From the NCBI RefSeq assembly GCF_026626665.1, contig NZ_JAPNKE010000002.1, forward strand, positions 11,118,001 through 11,182,000: DNA of 64,000 nucleotides. Direction: 5' to 3'. Shown in pieces: positions 1 to 11,100 of this stretch. A program made the position numbers and the translations under genes. This DNA comes from Nannocystis pusilla. Its GTDB lineage: Bacteria > Myxococcota_A > Polyangia > Nannocystales > Nannocystaceae. A model generated the notes under the pieces. It ran no database searches and was not told the DNA's origin. It saw nothing but the letters and a program-made list of their open reading frames with translations. Within the stretch, counting starts at the first letter, position 1. The number at the start of each line of letters is the position of its first letter.

Positions 1-1306
1 CCAGCGCGACCGCGAAGTGCAGCGACACCGCCATGATCGCCGGGCCGCTGCTGTGCCCGGCGACCGCGAGCGTGTGCTCTTGCGCGAGCTCGAGACGCGC
101 CCCGTACTGCCGCCAGTACCGCCGGAACAGCCGCTCCGACCGCTCGCGGCGGCGGACCTGCTCGCGGTACTCGGCCTCCCAGCGCGCGACGCCGGACACG
201 TGCTTCCACTCCTCGACGAAGAAGCCGAGGTCGGCCGGGAACTCGAGCGCGATCAGCCGTTCGATCGCCTCGTCGGCGACCATCGTCGCGGCCTGCCCGA
301 GCGCGGACCGCAGGGCGCCGCGGCGCCACGGGGCAACCTCGCCGAGGTCGAGGCGCTCGCCAGCGCGGAGCGCCGCGGCGGCGTGGTCCAGCGCGGCGCC
401 GAGGAGCTCGCGGTTCCGCGCCCGCGGCACGATCAGCTCGACCTTGGCCGGTCCGCACCTGATTTTGTCGCGGCGCACGACCGCGACGTCGACGCACAGG
501 CCATACCGCGCGCTCGCGCAAGAGCGTCGCCACAGCACCGCGGCGAGCTCGGACTCGGCGATGATCCGCAGGTCGCGGGGTCCGTGCGCCGCGTGCTCGG
601 CGAGGTACCGGCGGGCATGCTCGGCTCGCTGCGAGTCGTCCGCGAGCTCCGCGCCTCGTTGCCAGAAGAAGAGCGCGGCCGCCCGTGGCTCGCGGCGCGC
701 CTGCGTCGATTCGTACGCGGCGAGAACCCCCCGCGCCTCGTCGTCGCGGCCGAGCGCTCGCCAGAATTGGTATGACCGCCGCAGCGCCCATCCGGCCTCG
801 CGCGCGTGCGGCTCGGCGATGGCGAACGCCGCGAGCATCCGCGCGGCGTCGGCGAAGCGGGCGCTCGAGGCCGCGATGAGAGCGTCGCCCAGGGCGGGGA
901 TCCGGCGGGCAGTCGACGGGGTATCATCGGGGGCGACCGCGTCGGCCTCGGCGGCGTCGAGCGCGACGGCGGCGTCGAAACCCGCCGCGATCTCGCGTGC
1001 GGCGCTTGGGTACGGGGCCGCGAGGAAGTACCCGCGCTCGAGCAGGACTGCCGTCGCCAACAGGAGGGCGTACACGCAGGCGAGGAACGAGCGACGGCAA
1101 CAGTCGGCTCGTGGGAAATTCGCGCGCAGGATGTCGCGGAAGAGCTGGCGTGCTGTGGGCCCGAGACAGTCGAGCGGGCCCAGTGTGGCGAGGTGTGCCA
1201 GCAGGCCAGCCCTTTCCGCGTCGCCGGCCTGCGGATGTCTTCGAGCGCGATGCTCGGGCCCCGCGCTGCTGCCGCGGCCCTTCGCCAGCGCCGCGGCTGA
1301 CCGCAT
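1..1306 (-). CDS. Hypothetical repeat-rich (TPR-like) protein, C-terminus cut by the window edge
   Basis: An open minus-strand frame runs off the left edge; about 435 residues are visible and no stop is reached. The N-terminal part has a hydrophobic stretch (FLACVYALLLATAVLL) and then an Ala-rich helical region with TPR/SEL1-like texture (SARFADAARMLAAFAIA, RREPRAAALFFWQRGAELA). Further on it reads RDLRIIAESELAAVLWRR. Third codon positions are strongly G/C, as expected for real coding DNA here. The start is unsure: ATG at 1306 is used, but an in-frame ATG lies at 1330. No enzyme motif was recognised. It could be the sensor or regulatory partner of something beyond the window. Confidence 0.6.
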   Translation of the reverse strand, partial: MRSAAALAKGRGSSAGPEHRARRHPQAGDAERAGLLAHLATLGPLDCLGPTARQLFRDILRANFPRADCCRRSFLACVYALLLATAVLLERGYFLAAPYPSAAREIAAGFDAAVALDAAEADAVAPDDTPSTARRIPALGDALIAASSARFADAARMLAAFAIAEPHAREAGWALRRSYQFWRALGRDDEARGVLAAYESTQARREPRAAALFFWQRGAELADDSQRAEHARRYLAEHAAHGPRDLRIIAESELAAVLWRRSCASARYGLCVDVAVVRRDKIRCGPAKVELIVPRARNRELLGAALDHAAAALRAGERLDLGEVAPWRRGALRSALGQAATMVADEAIERLIALEFPADLGFFVEEWKHVSGVARWEAEYREQVRRRERSERLFRRYWRQYGARLELAQEHTLAVAGHSSGPAIMAVSLHFAVAL

Positions 1307-1330
1307 CCTGCACCAGTCCGTCCTCGTCAT

Positions 1331-2610
1331 GGGGAGGCAAGACCTGCCGGAACCCGCGGGCCGCCGCCGCGCAAGTGCTCCACGTGATCCGCTTGTATGT
1401 ACGGCGGCGCCAGGGCCGTCGTCGCGGAGCAGACCCTCCATGCCGACTGCCCCGATCCGCTTGCGAAGCACGTGCTCGACAGCGCCGGTGGTAAGCTTGG
1501 GGCGCGTGCGGGCTTGAGGGCAGCCTGACGCGGGATAGAGGCCGGGGCAGCGACCGAACCGGCCCCGACGACCTTGTTGTGAGCTCGCCGGGAGCTTCGA
1601 CACGGCAGCACTGCAGAGGACTGAAAAAACCTGCCGCGAGCCGCGCCGCGCCGCGGTGACCTGCAGGACGCCGCGGTGACGACCTCGAAATTCGGTGGAT
1701 TCTGCGAGGTTAACGCTCGACGCCAGCGCGTCGATGGGGCGCGGACGAGCGGCACCCTCACTCGGAGGACGAGGACGTAGCCGCGGCCAGGACCTCGTTC
1801 TCGGCCGAAATGGTTTCGCGCGGTTTCACTGGAACCTACAGAGCCCAAGCGCGGCGGTAACCTCCTCGATAAGTCCGAGTGGTCGGTGAACGACGAGCTC
1901 GACTGTGAGCGGCTGCAGGGGAACTGCTTCGACTACCCCCGATTGACGGACCCCGTCCGGGCCGCCGAACGCGCCGCCCCGGCGGACAGACCTCTGAATC
2001 GAACGGGCGCCGATTGGCGTCATAAGGCACGAAGCTGGAGGCGTGCCTGGCTCTGGGGGGGATTTTGCTAAAAAAGTCCAGATACTTACAGAGACCCCAG
2101 TCGATGACCTTGATCGTCCTTGAGGCACCGAGCTCCTGCACGCCGACGGAGCCCGCCCGGGGCAACTACCACTGCTGCGGCGCGAGCGCTCGGGCTTGCG
2201 GGCAGTTATTCCGCCGAGGAGCGCCTGTACCGGCGACTCGACGGGGCGCGGGATCCGGTCGAGACAGACGACGTAATTCGGATCAACCCCCTCGACGGAG
2301 ACCTCGGATACAGGTCAGCCCTGCGAGGCATCGATCGCCACCCACGCATGCGCAGCCCGCCTAACCCGGGGTACAGTCGGTTCCGGTCTCCGCGCCAGTC
2401 TCCGTGCCCGTTGTGACCCCCGAGGACAAGGTTGTCGTCGCAGTGGCGCCAGAATCCCCGCCTGGGTCAGCTTCGCTGCAAGGCAGACCGACAAGACAGA
2501 TACTCAACATCCGATGACCTTTTCAAAGCAACCTCGCACTCAGGCAAGGGCGCAAGGGCTCGGGGGAAGTGCCCTGGTCGGGACGACCAGCCGACGAAAC
2601 GGCAATGGAG
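1331..2610. other. Gene-poor stretch
   Basis: I find no convincing intact gene here. Several frames are open, but they lack consistent codon bias and recognisable motifs. The exception is a short minus-strand protein kinase remnant near 2055-2165, listed separately. A small A/T-rich patch near 2060-2095 stands out from the surrounding high GC. The stretch may be decayed accessory DNA. Confidence 0.4.
2055..2165 (-). pseudogene. Ser/Thr protein kinase fragment (DFG region)
   Basis: The minus strand encodes SRTIKVIDWGLCKYLDFF at about 2123-2070. This closely resembles the segment around the magnesium-binding DFG motif of the intact kinase near 20.1 kb (VKVIDFGVCRLLEDFY), with DFG changed to DWG. 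No catalytic HRD loop, Gly-rich loop or APE motif could be found in line with it on either side, so this is read as a remnant of a kinase gene. A chance match is possible but unlikely given about 15 aligned positions. Confidence 0.4.
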
Positions 2611-2991
2611 TCAGCGAGTGGGATCATCCTGCCCAGGAACCGATGAACCGGTGGGCGTGGAGGTCTTCCGCCCCCGCTTGCGAGTCGGGATCGTCGGTTC
2701 GGGTAGCACCTCAAGGATCCGCTCGCCGAACGCCTTGATGAGGTAGGGCCGGATCTCGAGCAGGCCGAAGCCCTGCTCGCGGTACTTGCGGACGACCTTC
2801 GCCAGCTCGAGCGCGATCCTGGGCCACTTCGAGACGATCCCGCGGCCGCGGCTGCTCTGCGGCCGGGGTAGGAGGCCAGCTCGGCCCCACTCGAGCAGCG
2901 ACTTGCGGTCGACGCCAGCGACCTCGGAGAGCTCCTCCACGAGGACCCAGTCCTTCGGGACCAGCTTCGGCTTCCACGAGTCCTCGTACAT
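2611..2991 (-). CDS. MerR-like DNA-binding protein
   Basis: The 126-residue product has a MerR-type winged helix at its N-terminus: LVEELSEVAGVDRKSLLEWG resembles helix-turn-helix 1, followed by GLLPRPQSSRGRG and a helical region (YREQGFGLLEIRPYL) like the second wing helix. The C-terminal tail is short and basic, without the metal-binding cysteines of classic MerR sensors, so any ligand is unknown. ATG at 2991 is used; a TTG at 3030, preceded by AGGA, would add 13 residues. It is divergent from the Crp/Fnr-like gene at 3164, and the roughly 170-base region between them is a natural place for both promoters. The assignment as a MerR-fold regulator is fairly secure; the target genes are inferred only from position. 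Confidence 0.7.
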   Translation of the reverse strand: MYEDSWKPKLVPKDWVLVEELSEVAGVDRKSLLEWGRAGLLPRPQSSRGRGIVSKWPRIALELAKVVRKYREQGFGLLEIRPYLIKAFGERILEVLPEPTIPTRKRGRKTSTPTGSSVPGQDDPTR

Positions 2992-3062
2992 CCCCACGCG
3001 CAAGATAGCGCGCGGGGAGCCGCCCAACAAGATCAGAAAGTCCTTGACGGGAGAAAATTGTG

Positions 3063-3088
3063 GTCTCTAATGGTTCCTATTTTGAGAC
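3063..3088. promoter_or_regulatory. Candidate operator in divergent promoter region
   Basis: GTCTC at 3063-3067 and GAGAC at 3084-3088 form a short inverted repeat around an A/T-rich spacer, within the divergent intergenic region between the MerR-like and Crp/Fnr-like genes. MerR-family regulators bind dyads in a promoter spacer of about 19 bases. The arms are only five bases long, so this is weak. Confidence 0.25.
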
Positions 3089-3163
3089 AAGAAAGATGCC
3101 TCATGGACGCGTTCAATATCGCTCTCGATTGTCCTACGGGCCGTGCCTACCCGCGGAGTTCCC

Positions 3164-3868
3164 ATGACCGACCCGCTCCTCTGGTACCTGCGAAAGCAGC
3201 CGCTCTTCGCCGACCTCCACCCCTGTCGCTTGCGGCAGCTCGCCGACGCGGCCGAGTGCCTCGAGCTCGAACGCGGCGCGCCCGTTTACGCGCCCGGCGA
3301 CGTAGCCGACCGGCTGTACGCCGTCGTCGGTGGCCGCGTGCGGCGCTACCAGCCCACGCCTCGCGGCGGCATCACCCTCGGCTACCACGGCGCCCGACAG
3401 TGCTTCGGCGAGGAATGCGTCCTCATAGACATGCCGCGAGCGGCCTTCGCCGAGGCCTCGCTCCCATCGAAGCTGCTCGCGTTCCCGCGGCCTGTCATCG
3501 CCCGCGTCATGAACGCCGACCGGAAGTTCCGCGAGCGCCTGTACGTGCTCATCGGCGGGAGGCTCCGCAGCGCGGAGGCCCGCATCGTCCTCCGGCTCCG
3601 CGCCCCGCTCGTCGAGCGCACCGCCAGCGCCCTGCTTGAACTCGCCAGCCCGCACCCGCACCGCACGGGTCGCCTCCAGATCGCGCCGGCCCTCTCGATG
3701 GCCGAGCTCGCGGACTACGTCGGCACTTCGCGGATCACCATGTACGACGTCATCGAGACCCTCGCGGACGCGGGCGTGATCGGAAGCGACGGCCACGCGC
3801 ACATCATCGACCCCGACGCAGTGGCCCGCCTTCTTCACCCTCAGGAGGTGCAGCATGAGCTCAACTGA
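3164..3868 (+). CDS. Crp/Fnr-family transcriptional regulator
   Basis: The 234-residue protein has the two-part Crp/Fnr architecture. The N-terminal cyclic-nucleotide-binding-type beta-barrel includes PLFADLHPCRLRQLADAAE, then LERGAPVYAPGDVADRLYAV and later CFGEECVLI. The C-terminal winged helix contains MAELADYVGTSRITMYDVI, a recognisable Crp helix-turn-helix. There is no Cys cluster for an Fnr-type iron-sulfur centre in the N-terminus. ATG at 3164 is chosen because GCGGAG precedes it; a GTG at 3143 would add seven residues. The stop overlaps the next gene by 14 bases, so the two are probably translationally coupled. Control of the downstream VgrG/Rhs cluster is an inference from position. 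Confidence 0.85.
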   Translation: MTDPLLWYLRKQPLFADLHPCRLRQLADAAECLELERGAPVYAPGDVADRLYAVVGGRVRRYQPTPRGGITLGYHGARQCFGEECVLIDMPRAAFAEASLPSKLLAFPRPVIARVMNADRKFRERLYVLIGGRLRSAEARIVLRLRAPLVERTASALLELASPHPHRTGRLQIAPALSMAELADYVGTSRITMYDVIETLADAGVIGSDGHAHIIDPDAVARLLHPQEVQHELN

Positions 3869-4568
3869 TCCACAGCGCGCCGCGCTCGACCACGCTCTGA
3901 CCTTCGCCGTGTACGTCCTTGGCAGCCGAGCCGCCGCGCTCGCGGCCCTCCGGCGCGCCATCGAGAGCGCTTCGGACCTCGAGCGCCTGGTCGACATCGA
4001 CACGCTCCTCCGTCTCGTCCGCGACGCGATTGGCCGGGCCCCCGGCGCCCGCTCCCGGCCGATCGCCGAGGCGCTCCCCGCCGTGTGGAACGGCGAGCAG
4101 ACGCGCGAGCTACCGCCCGAGCTCTCCGCAGACCCGGCCCGCTCCGCCGCCCTTGTTGGCGCCATGCGGCGGATCTGTTTCACTGCCGTCCTCCGCTCGG
4201 TCGCCGAGACACCGCGCTGCGCCTTCGTCCTTCGACACGTCCTCGGCCTGTCCGACGAGTCGGTCGGACGAATTCTCCAGACCAAACCTGGCAACCTCAC
4301 GGTTCTCCGGGTCAGGGCCCGTCGGCCGATCGAGCAGAGCCTTGGGCCTCACTGCGAGCATTTCGATCCCGGTAATCCATGCACCTGTGGCAGCAGACTC
4401 GGCCTCGCCATCGCTGACGGCTCGATCTCTACAGCTGACATCGCACCCGCGACCGATCCCACGCCGTCCTGCAGCGGTGAGCTCGAGAGGCTCTTCCGCA
4501 CCCTCCCGGTCCACCCGCTCACCGACGCCGAGGCCGCGCCCCTGCTCGCGCAACTTCGAGCCGCCTGA
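3855..4568 (+). CDS. Sigma-70-like / ECF-like regulator
   Basis: The 237-residue protein begins behind a strong AGGAGGTG site and overlaps the Crp/Fnr-like gene. A region 4-like helix-turn-helix is visible in the middle (RCAFVLRHVLGLSDESVG, then RILQTKPGNLTVLRVRARR), where the usual sigma pattern is L.LREVxGLSxxEIAxxL. A Cys-containing segment follows (HCEHFDPGNPCTCGSRLG), similar in layout to tails of some myxobacterial sigma factors. The N-terminal region 2, needed for -10 recognition, is weak or diverged, so this could be a sigma-like activator rather than a full sigma factor. It probably acts with the upstream Crp/Fnr-like protein on the effector module that starts about 170 bases downstream. 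Confidence 0.65.
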   Translation: MSSTDPQRAALDHALTFAVYVLGSRAAALAALRRAIESASDLERLVDIDTLLRLVRDAIGRAPGARSRPIAEALPAVWNGEQTRELPPELSADPARSAALVGAMRRICFTAVLRSVAETPRCAFVLRHVLGLSDESVGRILQTKPGNLTVLRVRARRPIEQSLGPHCEHFDPGNPCTCGSRLGLAIADGSISTADIAPATDPTPSCSGELERLFRTLPVHPLTDAEAAPLLAQLRAA

Positions 4569-4592
4569 CCCCCCCGGCCCAAGGTCCGACGC

Positions 4593-4623
4593 CAACCGTG
4601 GTTGCGACACCAACCATGGTTGG
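4593..4623. repeat. Tandem palindromes between regulator and vgrG
   Basis: An imperfect palindrome (CAACCGTGGTTG, 4593-4604) is followed by a perfect 14-base palindrome (CCAACCATGGTTGG, 4610-4623). They also form a direct repeat about 17 bases apart, lying between the sigma-like gene and vgrG. The spacing suits a dimeric regulator binding two adjacent operators, such as the Crp/Fnr-like protein, better than a terminator, as no T-run follows. Confidence 0.45.
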
Positions 4624-4741
4624 ATCCCAGGCCCCCGTCGAGTTCCCCCGAGACAACAATCTGTTCCCGGCCCGCGGCTTGCACCTCCGCGGATAACCCC
4701 ACGACCCCGCGCGCCGCCGCGCACTCTCTCTCGAATCGTTC

Positions 4742-7002
4742 GTGACCTGTATGCAGCTACTCCGGACAGACCCACGATTCGCAATCGGACAGGCCCCGCT
4801 CGCCTCGGCCACGTTCGGCTTCCTATGTGACGATGGCCCACTTGTCGACTGGCGGGTGCGATCGTTCGAGCTCGATGAGCAGCTCTCGCAGCCGTACAAG
4901 CTATCGCTCGAGCTCCTCACCTCGATCATCAGCGCCGACCCCGGTCAGCTCCTCGGCGCTCGCTGCACCCTCGAGATCCACCGCGGTGCCGATGGCCGCG
5001 TCGTTCACGGACTCATCACGCGCGTGCGGATGCTCGGCATCACCTCCGGCCATCTTCGCGTCTGGGTCGAGGTCGGGCCTGCGCTCGCGCTCCTGTCCCA
5101 GCAGTCCGATACTCGGTTTTGGCAGGACAAGACGGCCGCGCAGATCCTCCGCGAGGTTCTGCTGGTGCCCCTCCGCGAGCTCGGGTGCGCTCTTGAAATG
5201 CGGCTCGATGCGGCCGATCTCGCTACCCGCGAGTATTGCGTCCAGTACCGCGAGAGTGACCTCGACTTCGCCGCGCGTCTCATGCACGAGGAAGGGCTCG
5301 TCTACTACTTCACGCACGCGCCGGGCGAGTCCACCGAGGCCCTCGTCATCGTCGCCTCGACCACCAGCGCCCCGGAGTTGGTCCACGCGCTCCCGGCGGT
5401 GCCCTTCGTGGCGCGACATACCGGTACGTGCCACTGCCAGACACCGCGTCGTTCGACTGGCAAGCCTGTCTCGGTACCACCGCGGTCACCCTGCGCGACT
5501 GGGACTGGCAGACCACCGAGGGAGTCCCTGTCGAGCGCTCGCGCGACGGCCAGGACATCCGCGGCAGGGCCCGTGGCCACTTCGAGCATGACGAGCGCCG
5601 CATGCACCGCGACGAAGGCGCAAGGCGAGCCCTCCTCGCGCTCGATGAGCACGGAGTGCGGAGAGGCTGCGGCCGGGGCGAGAGCGACGTCGTCGAGATG
5701 CTCCCCGGTCACGTCGTCGCCCTGCACGGCCTCGAGCGTCCCGACCTCGACGGTGAATACCTGCTCGTCCGCGTCACCCACCGCGGCGACGCTCCCGACG
5801 AGGAGCAGCGAGCGCCCGACGCCGCGCGCTCGTCCCGCTACACCAACACCTTCGAGTGCATCCCCCGCACGACCCCGTTCCGCGCCCAGCTCGCCCCGCC
5901 GCGCCCGCGCGTATTCGGCCCGCACACCGCGATCGTCGTCGGCCCCGCGGGCGAGGAGATCCACACCGACGAACACGGCCGGATCAAGGTGCGCTTTCAC
6001 TGGGATCGCCGCTCGCCACCGGACGACACCGCGTCGTGCTGGATCCGCGTCGCCCAGGTCGCGGCCGGGGCAGGCTGGGGCGGCCTGTTCCTGCCGCGCG
6101 TCGGCATGGAGGTCCTCGTCGAGTTCATCGACGGCGACCCCGATCGCCCGCTCGTCACGGGCTGCGTCTACAACGGCCTCCACCGCCCCCCGTATCCGCT
6201 GCCCGACCAGAAGACGCGCAGCACCCTCAAGTCCGAGAGCACCCTGGGCGGCGGCGGCTTTAATGAACTGCGCTTCGAGGACGCCAGGGGCAGTGAGGAG
6301 CTGTTCCTCCACGCCCAGCGTGATCTCAACGAGGTCGTCCTCCACGATAACGCCCGCACGGTGGGCCGTCACCAGAACTTCAGCATCGGCGCCGACCAGC
6401 ACGTCTCGATCGGCGGCAATCAAGCGATCACCGTCGCGGGCAACCGCGCTCTCATCGTCGAGAAGGGCGACGCGACCACGACCATCGCCGCCGGAAAGTG
6501 TACGACCACCATCCACGGCGACCGCGCAGTCACGGTTGAGGCCGGCGACTACACTCTCGCCGTACAGGCCGGCACCTACACGGCGACTGTCCAAAAGGAC
6601 ATCAAGATCGAGTCGGTGGCGAGCAAGGTCGAGGTCGTCGGCAATGACACCGTGGTGCTCGTCTCGACCGCGAGCAACATCGCGGTCGCCGCACACAACC
6701 AGGCCCAGATCGTCGCCGAGACCGAGTCCCTCACGCTCCAGGGCCACACCGACGTCGCCCTGAGCTCGGACACGACCAGGGTCGAAATCAGCGCGCCGAA
6801 CGAGGTCCGCCTCTCGAGCCCGCAGACCGTCGACATCAGCGGCGCGACCCTGCGTCTCACCGCCCTCGAGAAGATCGTGCTCACCGTCGGGGCGAGCAGC
6901 GTCACGATCGAGCCCGCCGGCATCACCGTCTCCTCTCCCAAGATCACCAGCGCAGCGATCGGCACTCACGAGATCTGCGGCGCGATGATCAAGCTCAACT
7001 GA
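4742..7002 (+). CDS. vgrG: VgrG-type spike protein, one frameshift
   Basis: This is a VgrG/Gp5-gp27-like spike of a contractile injection apparatus. The first frame (to about 5440) holds the gp27-like part: WRVRSFELDEQLSQPYKL, QLLGARCTLEIHRGADGRVV and REYCVQYRESDLDFAARLMH. The rest, from about 5428, is in another frame and contains the gp5 OB-fold (HTDEHGRIKVRFHWDRR, then LPRVGMEVLVEFIDGDPDRP) and a long VgrG-type beta-helix rich in T/V/I repeats. Restoring one base near 5425-5430 joins them into about 750 residues, a normal VgrG length. GTG at 4742 or ATG at 4751 may start. It leads a TPR-Rhs-immunity set, so it probably carries the Rhs toxin. No other type VI secretion genes are visible here. 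Confidence 0.85.
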
Positions 7003-7009
7003 GGTCATC

Positions 7010-8198
7010 ATGCAGCCCGCCCTCGCCGAACTCGAATTCGTCGTCAGCGCATTCGTCGAACGCGACCTGCCGGGCGTGCTCGTCGTCGCCTGCAACGACG
7101 TTGAGGCCCTTCACGTCGCCCAGCCTCACCCACCTCGACGAGCGCTCGGAGTCCGACCTCTTCCTCACCTTCACCGGCAGCGGTGCCACCGCCGCCGCGT
7201 TTGTCGACAGTGTGGCCGAGAACATGGCGCTCCAGCGGGCGAGCCTCGCCGAGCAGCTCGGCCCGGGCGCCGCGCTCCCGGCGTTACCGCCCCTCGCGGG
7301 CGCGCCGGCGAGGCGCATGCAGGCGCTCATCGCCCACATTCTCGGCTTGCTCCCCCGAGGCGATCATCGGCTCGTCTGGTCGCTGATCCTGTCCGAGATG
7401 CCGCCCGACTTCGCGGCGGAGCTCGCTGAGCCGCTCCTGTGCGCCGCGCACGATCCTCGCGTCCGTATCGTGCTCCGCGTCGACCACGCCCCGACGGGGA
7501 TCTTCGAGTTCGCACAATCGTGGCCCGACGAACATGTCCTTGCGTACCGCCTCGAACTCCCGGCCGGGGACGACGTCGCCTCCGCGACCCTCACCGCCCA
7601 GAACCCGGAGAGCCCGGCCGAGGCCCGGGTCCGGGCGCTGATGGAGCTCGCCTACCTCGACTTCGGCCACGGCCGCCTGGCAGACGCCGAGCAGAAGTTC
7701 CGCGGTTGCGCGAAATTCTACGCACTCGCACAGAACGGCCCTCTCGAGGCCCTCGCGCTCGCGGGCGTGGCCGACATCCTGCGGGCCCGCAATAACCTGT
7801 CCGCCGCCCGCCTGACCTACGAGACAGCGCTCCTCAAGATCGCCCCGACCCAGGGGTTCCCTGTGACTTTGCAAATCGCTGTCGCCCTCGCCGACACCTG
7901 CATGTCCCTGCAGCGGTTCGCCGATGCCGAGGGCGCCTATCGGCTCGCCGATGCGCTTGCCGACGCGCTGCTGCGTCCGCACATCCGAGCCGACGTCCAG
8001 GAGTCGCTCGGGGCGTGCCGCCTGGCGCAGCGCGACGAAGCCGGGGCCGTACAAATCTGGACCCGGGCAGCGGAGCTCTGCCGCGCGATCACCTACCCAA
8101 AGCGCCTGCACAGCCTCCTGGCCCGTCTCGCGGTCCACCATGGGCAGCTCGAAGGGCAGGTCGTCCACACGCGCCTGCCGGAGGTCCGGCCATGCTGA
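7010..8198 (+). CDS. TPR-containing adaptor/chaperone-like protein, one frameshift
   Basis: The N-terminus (MQPALAELEFVVSAFVERD, then LPGVLVVACND) follows a GAGG site, but the frame must change near 7105-7130 to continue into SLTHLDERSESDLFLTFTGS and the rest. The body carries TPR-like helical repeats (RVRALMELAYLDFGHGRLAD, EALALAGVADILRARNN, RFADAEGAYRLADALADALL). Full length is about 395 residues. The stop overlaps the Rhs start (ATGCTGA), so the two are coupled. Small proteins between vgrG and rhs genes often act as effector loaders or chaperones, and this is the inferred job. No DUF4123-type adaptor motif was seen. Confidence 0.7.
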
Positions 8199-11100
8199 TC
8201 GTCAGCGGCAAGGTCCGCCCCGGGCCGGCGGCATCCATCCCGGCGGACGGCACGGGCAGGATCCTCGAGAGCACCCTGAAGAGCGTCCTTGCCGAGAAGG
8301 CCTCCCCGTTCAAGTCGCCGGAGACGGAAGCCGAGAAACAGCAGCGCGCGAACGAGAGCCCGCTCGCCACGGCCACCCGGCTGATCGGCGGCGGCCTCGC
8401 GGCGCTTCAAACACCGCTCGATCTCGTCAACACCGGCTTCGCCATCACCACAGCGCCGCTCGCAAGCGTTGTCCCCCCATTGCCCGCCGCGACGCTGACC
8501 TCGCTTCACCTCGGAACGCCGCACCTGCACTCGCACCCACCTGCCATGCCGACGCCGCTCCCGAGCCTCGGCCCGGTGATGCTCGGCGGCTGCACTTCCG
8601 TACTCATCAACGGCGTCCCCGCGGCGCGGGCTGGTGACCTCGGCATGTCGATCACCTGCGGCTCGCTCGCGCCGCCGTTCGAGGTCATGACCGGATCGAG
8701 CAAGGTGTTCATCGGCGGTGCCCGTGCGGCGCGAATGCTCGACATCACCCGGCATTGCCAGCCTCCCGCGCCGCCAACTCCGCCGCCCGGCGTCGCCGCG
8801 AAGGTCGTTTCCGGTGCGATGGCCAGCCTCCCGCTCGCGCTCGGCGCCGCTGCGACCGTGGTCCAGCGCCAGCAGTCGGCGCAGAGCGAGCAGGAGAGCC
8901 GCGAGTACGCGGCCGCGGGCGACACCGCGATGGCCGCCGCGATGGCCGAGGTCAGCGCCGGCCAGGCCCTCTCCGCGAGCATGCAGGCCGCGCAGACCGC
9001 CGCCGACGCCGTAGCGCTCGCGGCCCGCCTCGTCATGGGCAAGGACCCCGGCACGCCGCCCTGCTTCGGCGCGATCATCAGCGGCTCGTCCAACGTGCAG
9101 ATCGGCGGCTTCCCGATGCCGCCCTGGCGCGTGTCCTTGAACGCGCTCGGCAAGCTCGCCCGCGGCCTCAAGGCCAAGATCCGCAACCGCAACCTCGCCG
9201 ACAAGCTGCACGCCTGGGCGAACCGCAATTTCAAGCCCGGCCGGATCAGCAACGCCCTGCACAAGGGCTTCTGCTTCCTCACTGGCCACCCAGTCGACGT
9301 GATCGCCGGCCGCATGATCACCGCTGACGTCGACTTCGAGCTGACCGGCCCGCTCGCCTTCGGCTTCGAGCGCAACTACAGCTCCACCTGGAGCGCCCGG
9401 GACTCTGTGATCGGCCACGGCTGGTCGCACAGCCTCGACCAGGCCGTCTGGCTCGAGAACCACCAGATCATCTACCGCGCCGAGGACGGCCGCGAGATCT
9501 GCTTCGAGCTCCCGCGTGGCACCCGACTCGACCGGCCGCTCCGCCGGTTCGACCCTCACAACCGCCTGACCCTCGCAGGCGACGGAACGGGCCGCTACAC
9601 CATCGAGGACGCCGCCGGCCGCACCCACGATTTCGCGCCTGTCCCCGGGGACACGTCGCCCGAGCGCGGCCATGCGCGCCTGATCGCCATCCGCACGCTC
9701 GCCGGTCACACGATCACCTGCGAGTACGACGACCGCGCGCGCCTCACCGGAGTTCGCGACAGCGCCGGCCGCGAGTTCCGCTTCACCTACGATCGAGCCT
9801 CGCGTCTGCACCGCGTCTTCGCGCCGCACCCCGACCACGAGGACCTGGTCCGTCAGGTCGAGTACCGCCATTCGCCCGAGGGCGACCTCGTCGAGGTCAT
9901 CGACGCGCTCGGCCACGCCACCCGCTACGCCTATCACCACCACCGTCTCGTCCGCCACACGCTCCGCACCGGGCTCAGCTTCCACTTCGAGTACGAGGGC
10001 CCGGACCCAGAGGCCGCCTGCATCCACACCTGGGGCGACGGTGGAATCTATCATCATACCCTCGTCTATGACAAGGAGCGCCGCGTCACCGTCGTCACGA
10101 ACTCCTGCAAGGAGTCGACGATCTACGCCGCCGGCGGACGCGGCGAGGTCGTGCAGATCACCGACCCGCGCGGCGGCGTGACCCGCTTCGAGTACGACGA
10201 GCACCTGCGCAAGGTCGCCGACATCGACCCGCTCGGCCACGCGACCCGCTACGAGTACGACGCGCGCGGCAACTGCATCTGCATGCTCGGCCCCGACGGC
10301 GCCGAACTCCGCGTCGAGTACACCGCCGCCGGCCTTCCGATCGCCACCATCGACGCCCTCGGCGGCCGCTGGCGCTACACCTACGACCACAAGCAACGCC
10401 TCGTCACGCGCACTGACCCGCTGGGCCAGACGATCACCTACGTCTACGAGGGCCTGCACCTCGCGTCCGTCGCCGATCCCGCGGGCCGCGTCCTCCGCCT
10501 CGTCCATAACCCCGCGGGCGACCTCATCCGCGCGCACCTCCCCGACGGCACCGCGCAGAAGTGGGCCCACGATCGCCGCGGGCGCCCCATCGAGCTGACC
10601 GACCTCCGCGGCAACATCGAGCGTCGCCGCTACGACCTCATCGGCCGCATCGTCGCCGTCGAGCTTCCCGACGCCGACCGCCGCGTCTTGGATTACGACC
10701 CCGAGGGCAACATCCTGCGGATGCGCGACCAGCACCGCGAGGTCCGGATGACCTACGTCGGCATGGGCCGCCTCGCCACGCGCACCGAGGCCGGCACCAC
10801 CATCCGCTACACCTACGACACAGAGGAGCGCCTGCTCTCGATCATCAACGAGGCCGGCGCCGTCTACCGCTTCGAGCTCGATCCCTGCGGTGACATCAAG
10901 GCCGAGTACGGCTTCGACGGCATACGCCGCCTCTACCAGCGCGACCTGGCAGGCCGTGTCACCGAGGTCTTCCGCGCCAGCGGCCTGCGCACCGTCCACG
11001 CCTACGACGCCGCAGGCCAGCTCACGGCAGTCTTTCACTCGGACGGCAGCAGCGACACCTTCACCTACCGGGCCGACGGTGCCATGCTCGAGGCCGTGCA

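Noticed and set aside
5305..7095. Long minus-strand frame opposite vgrG
   Set aside because: It is an antisense shadow of the VgrG beta-helix region with no recognisable domain.
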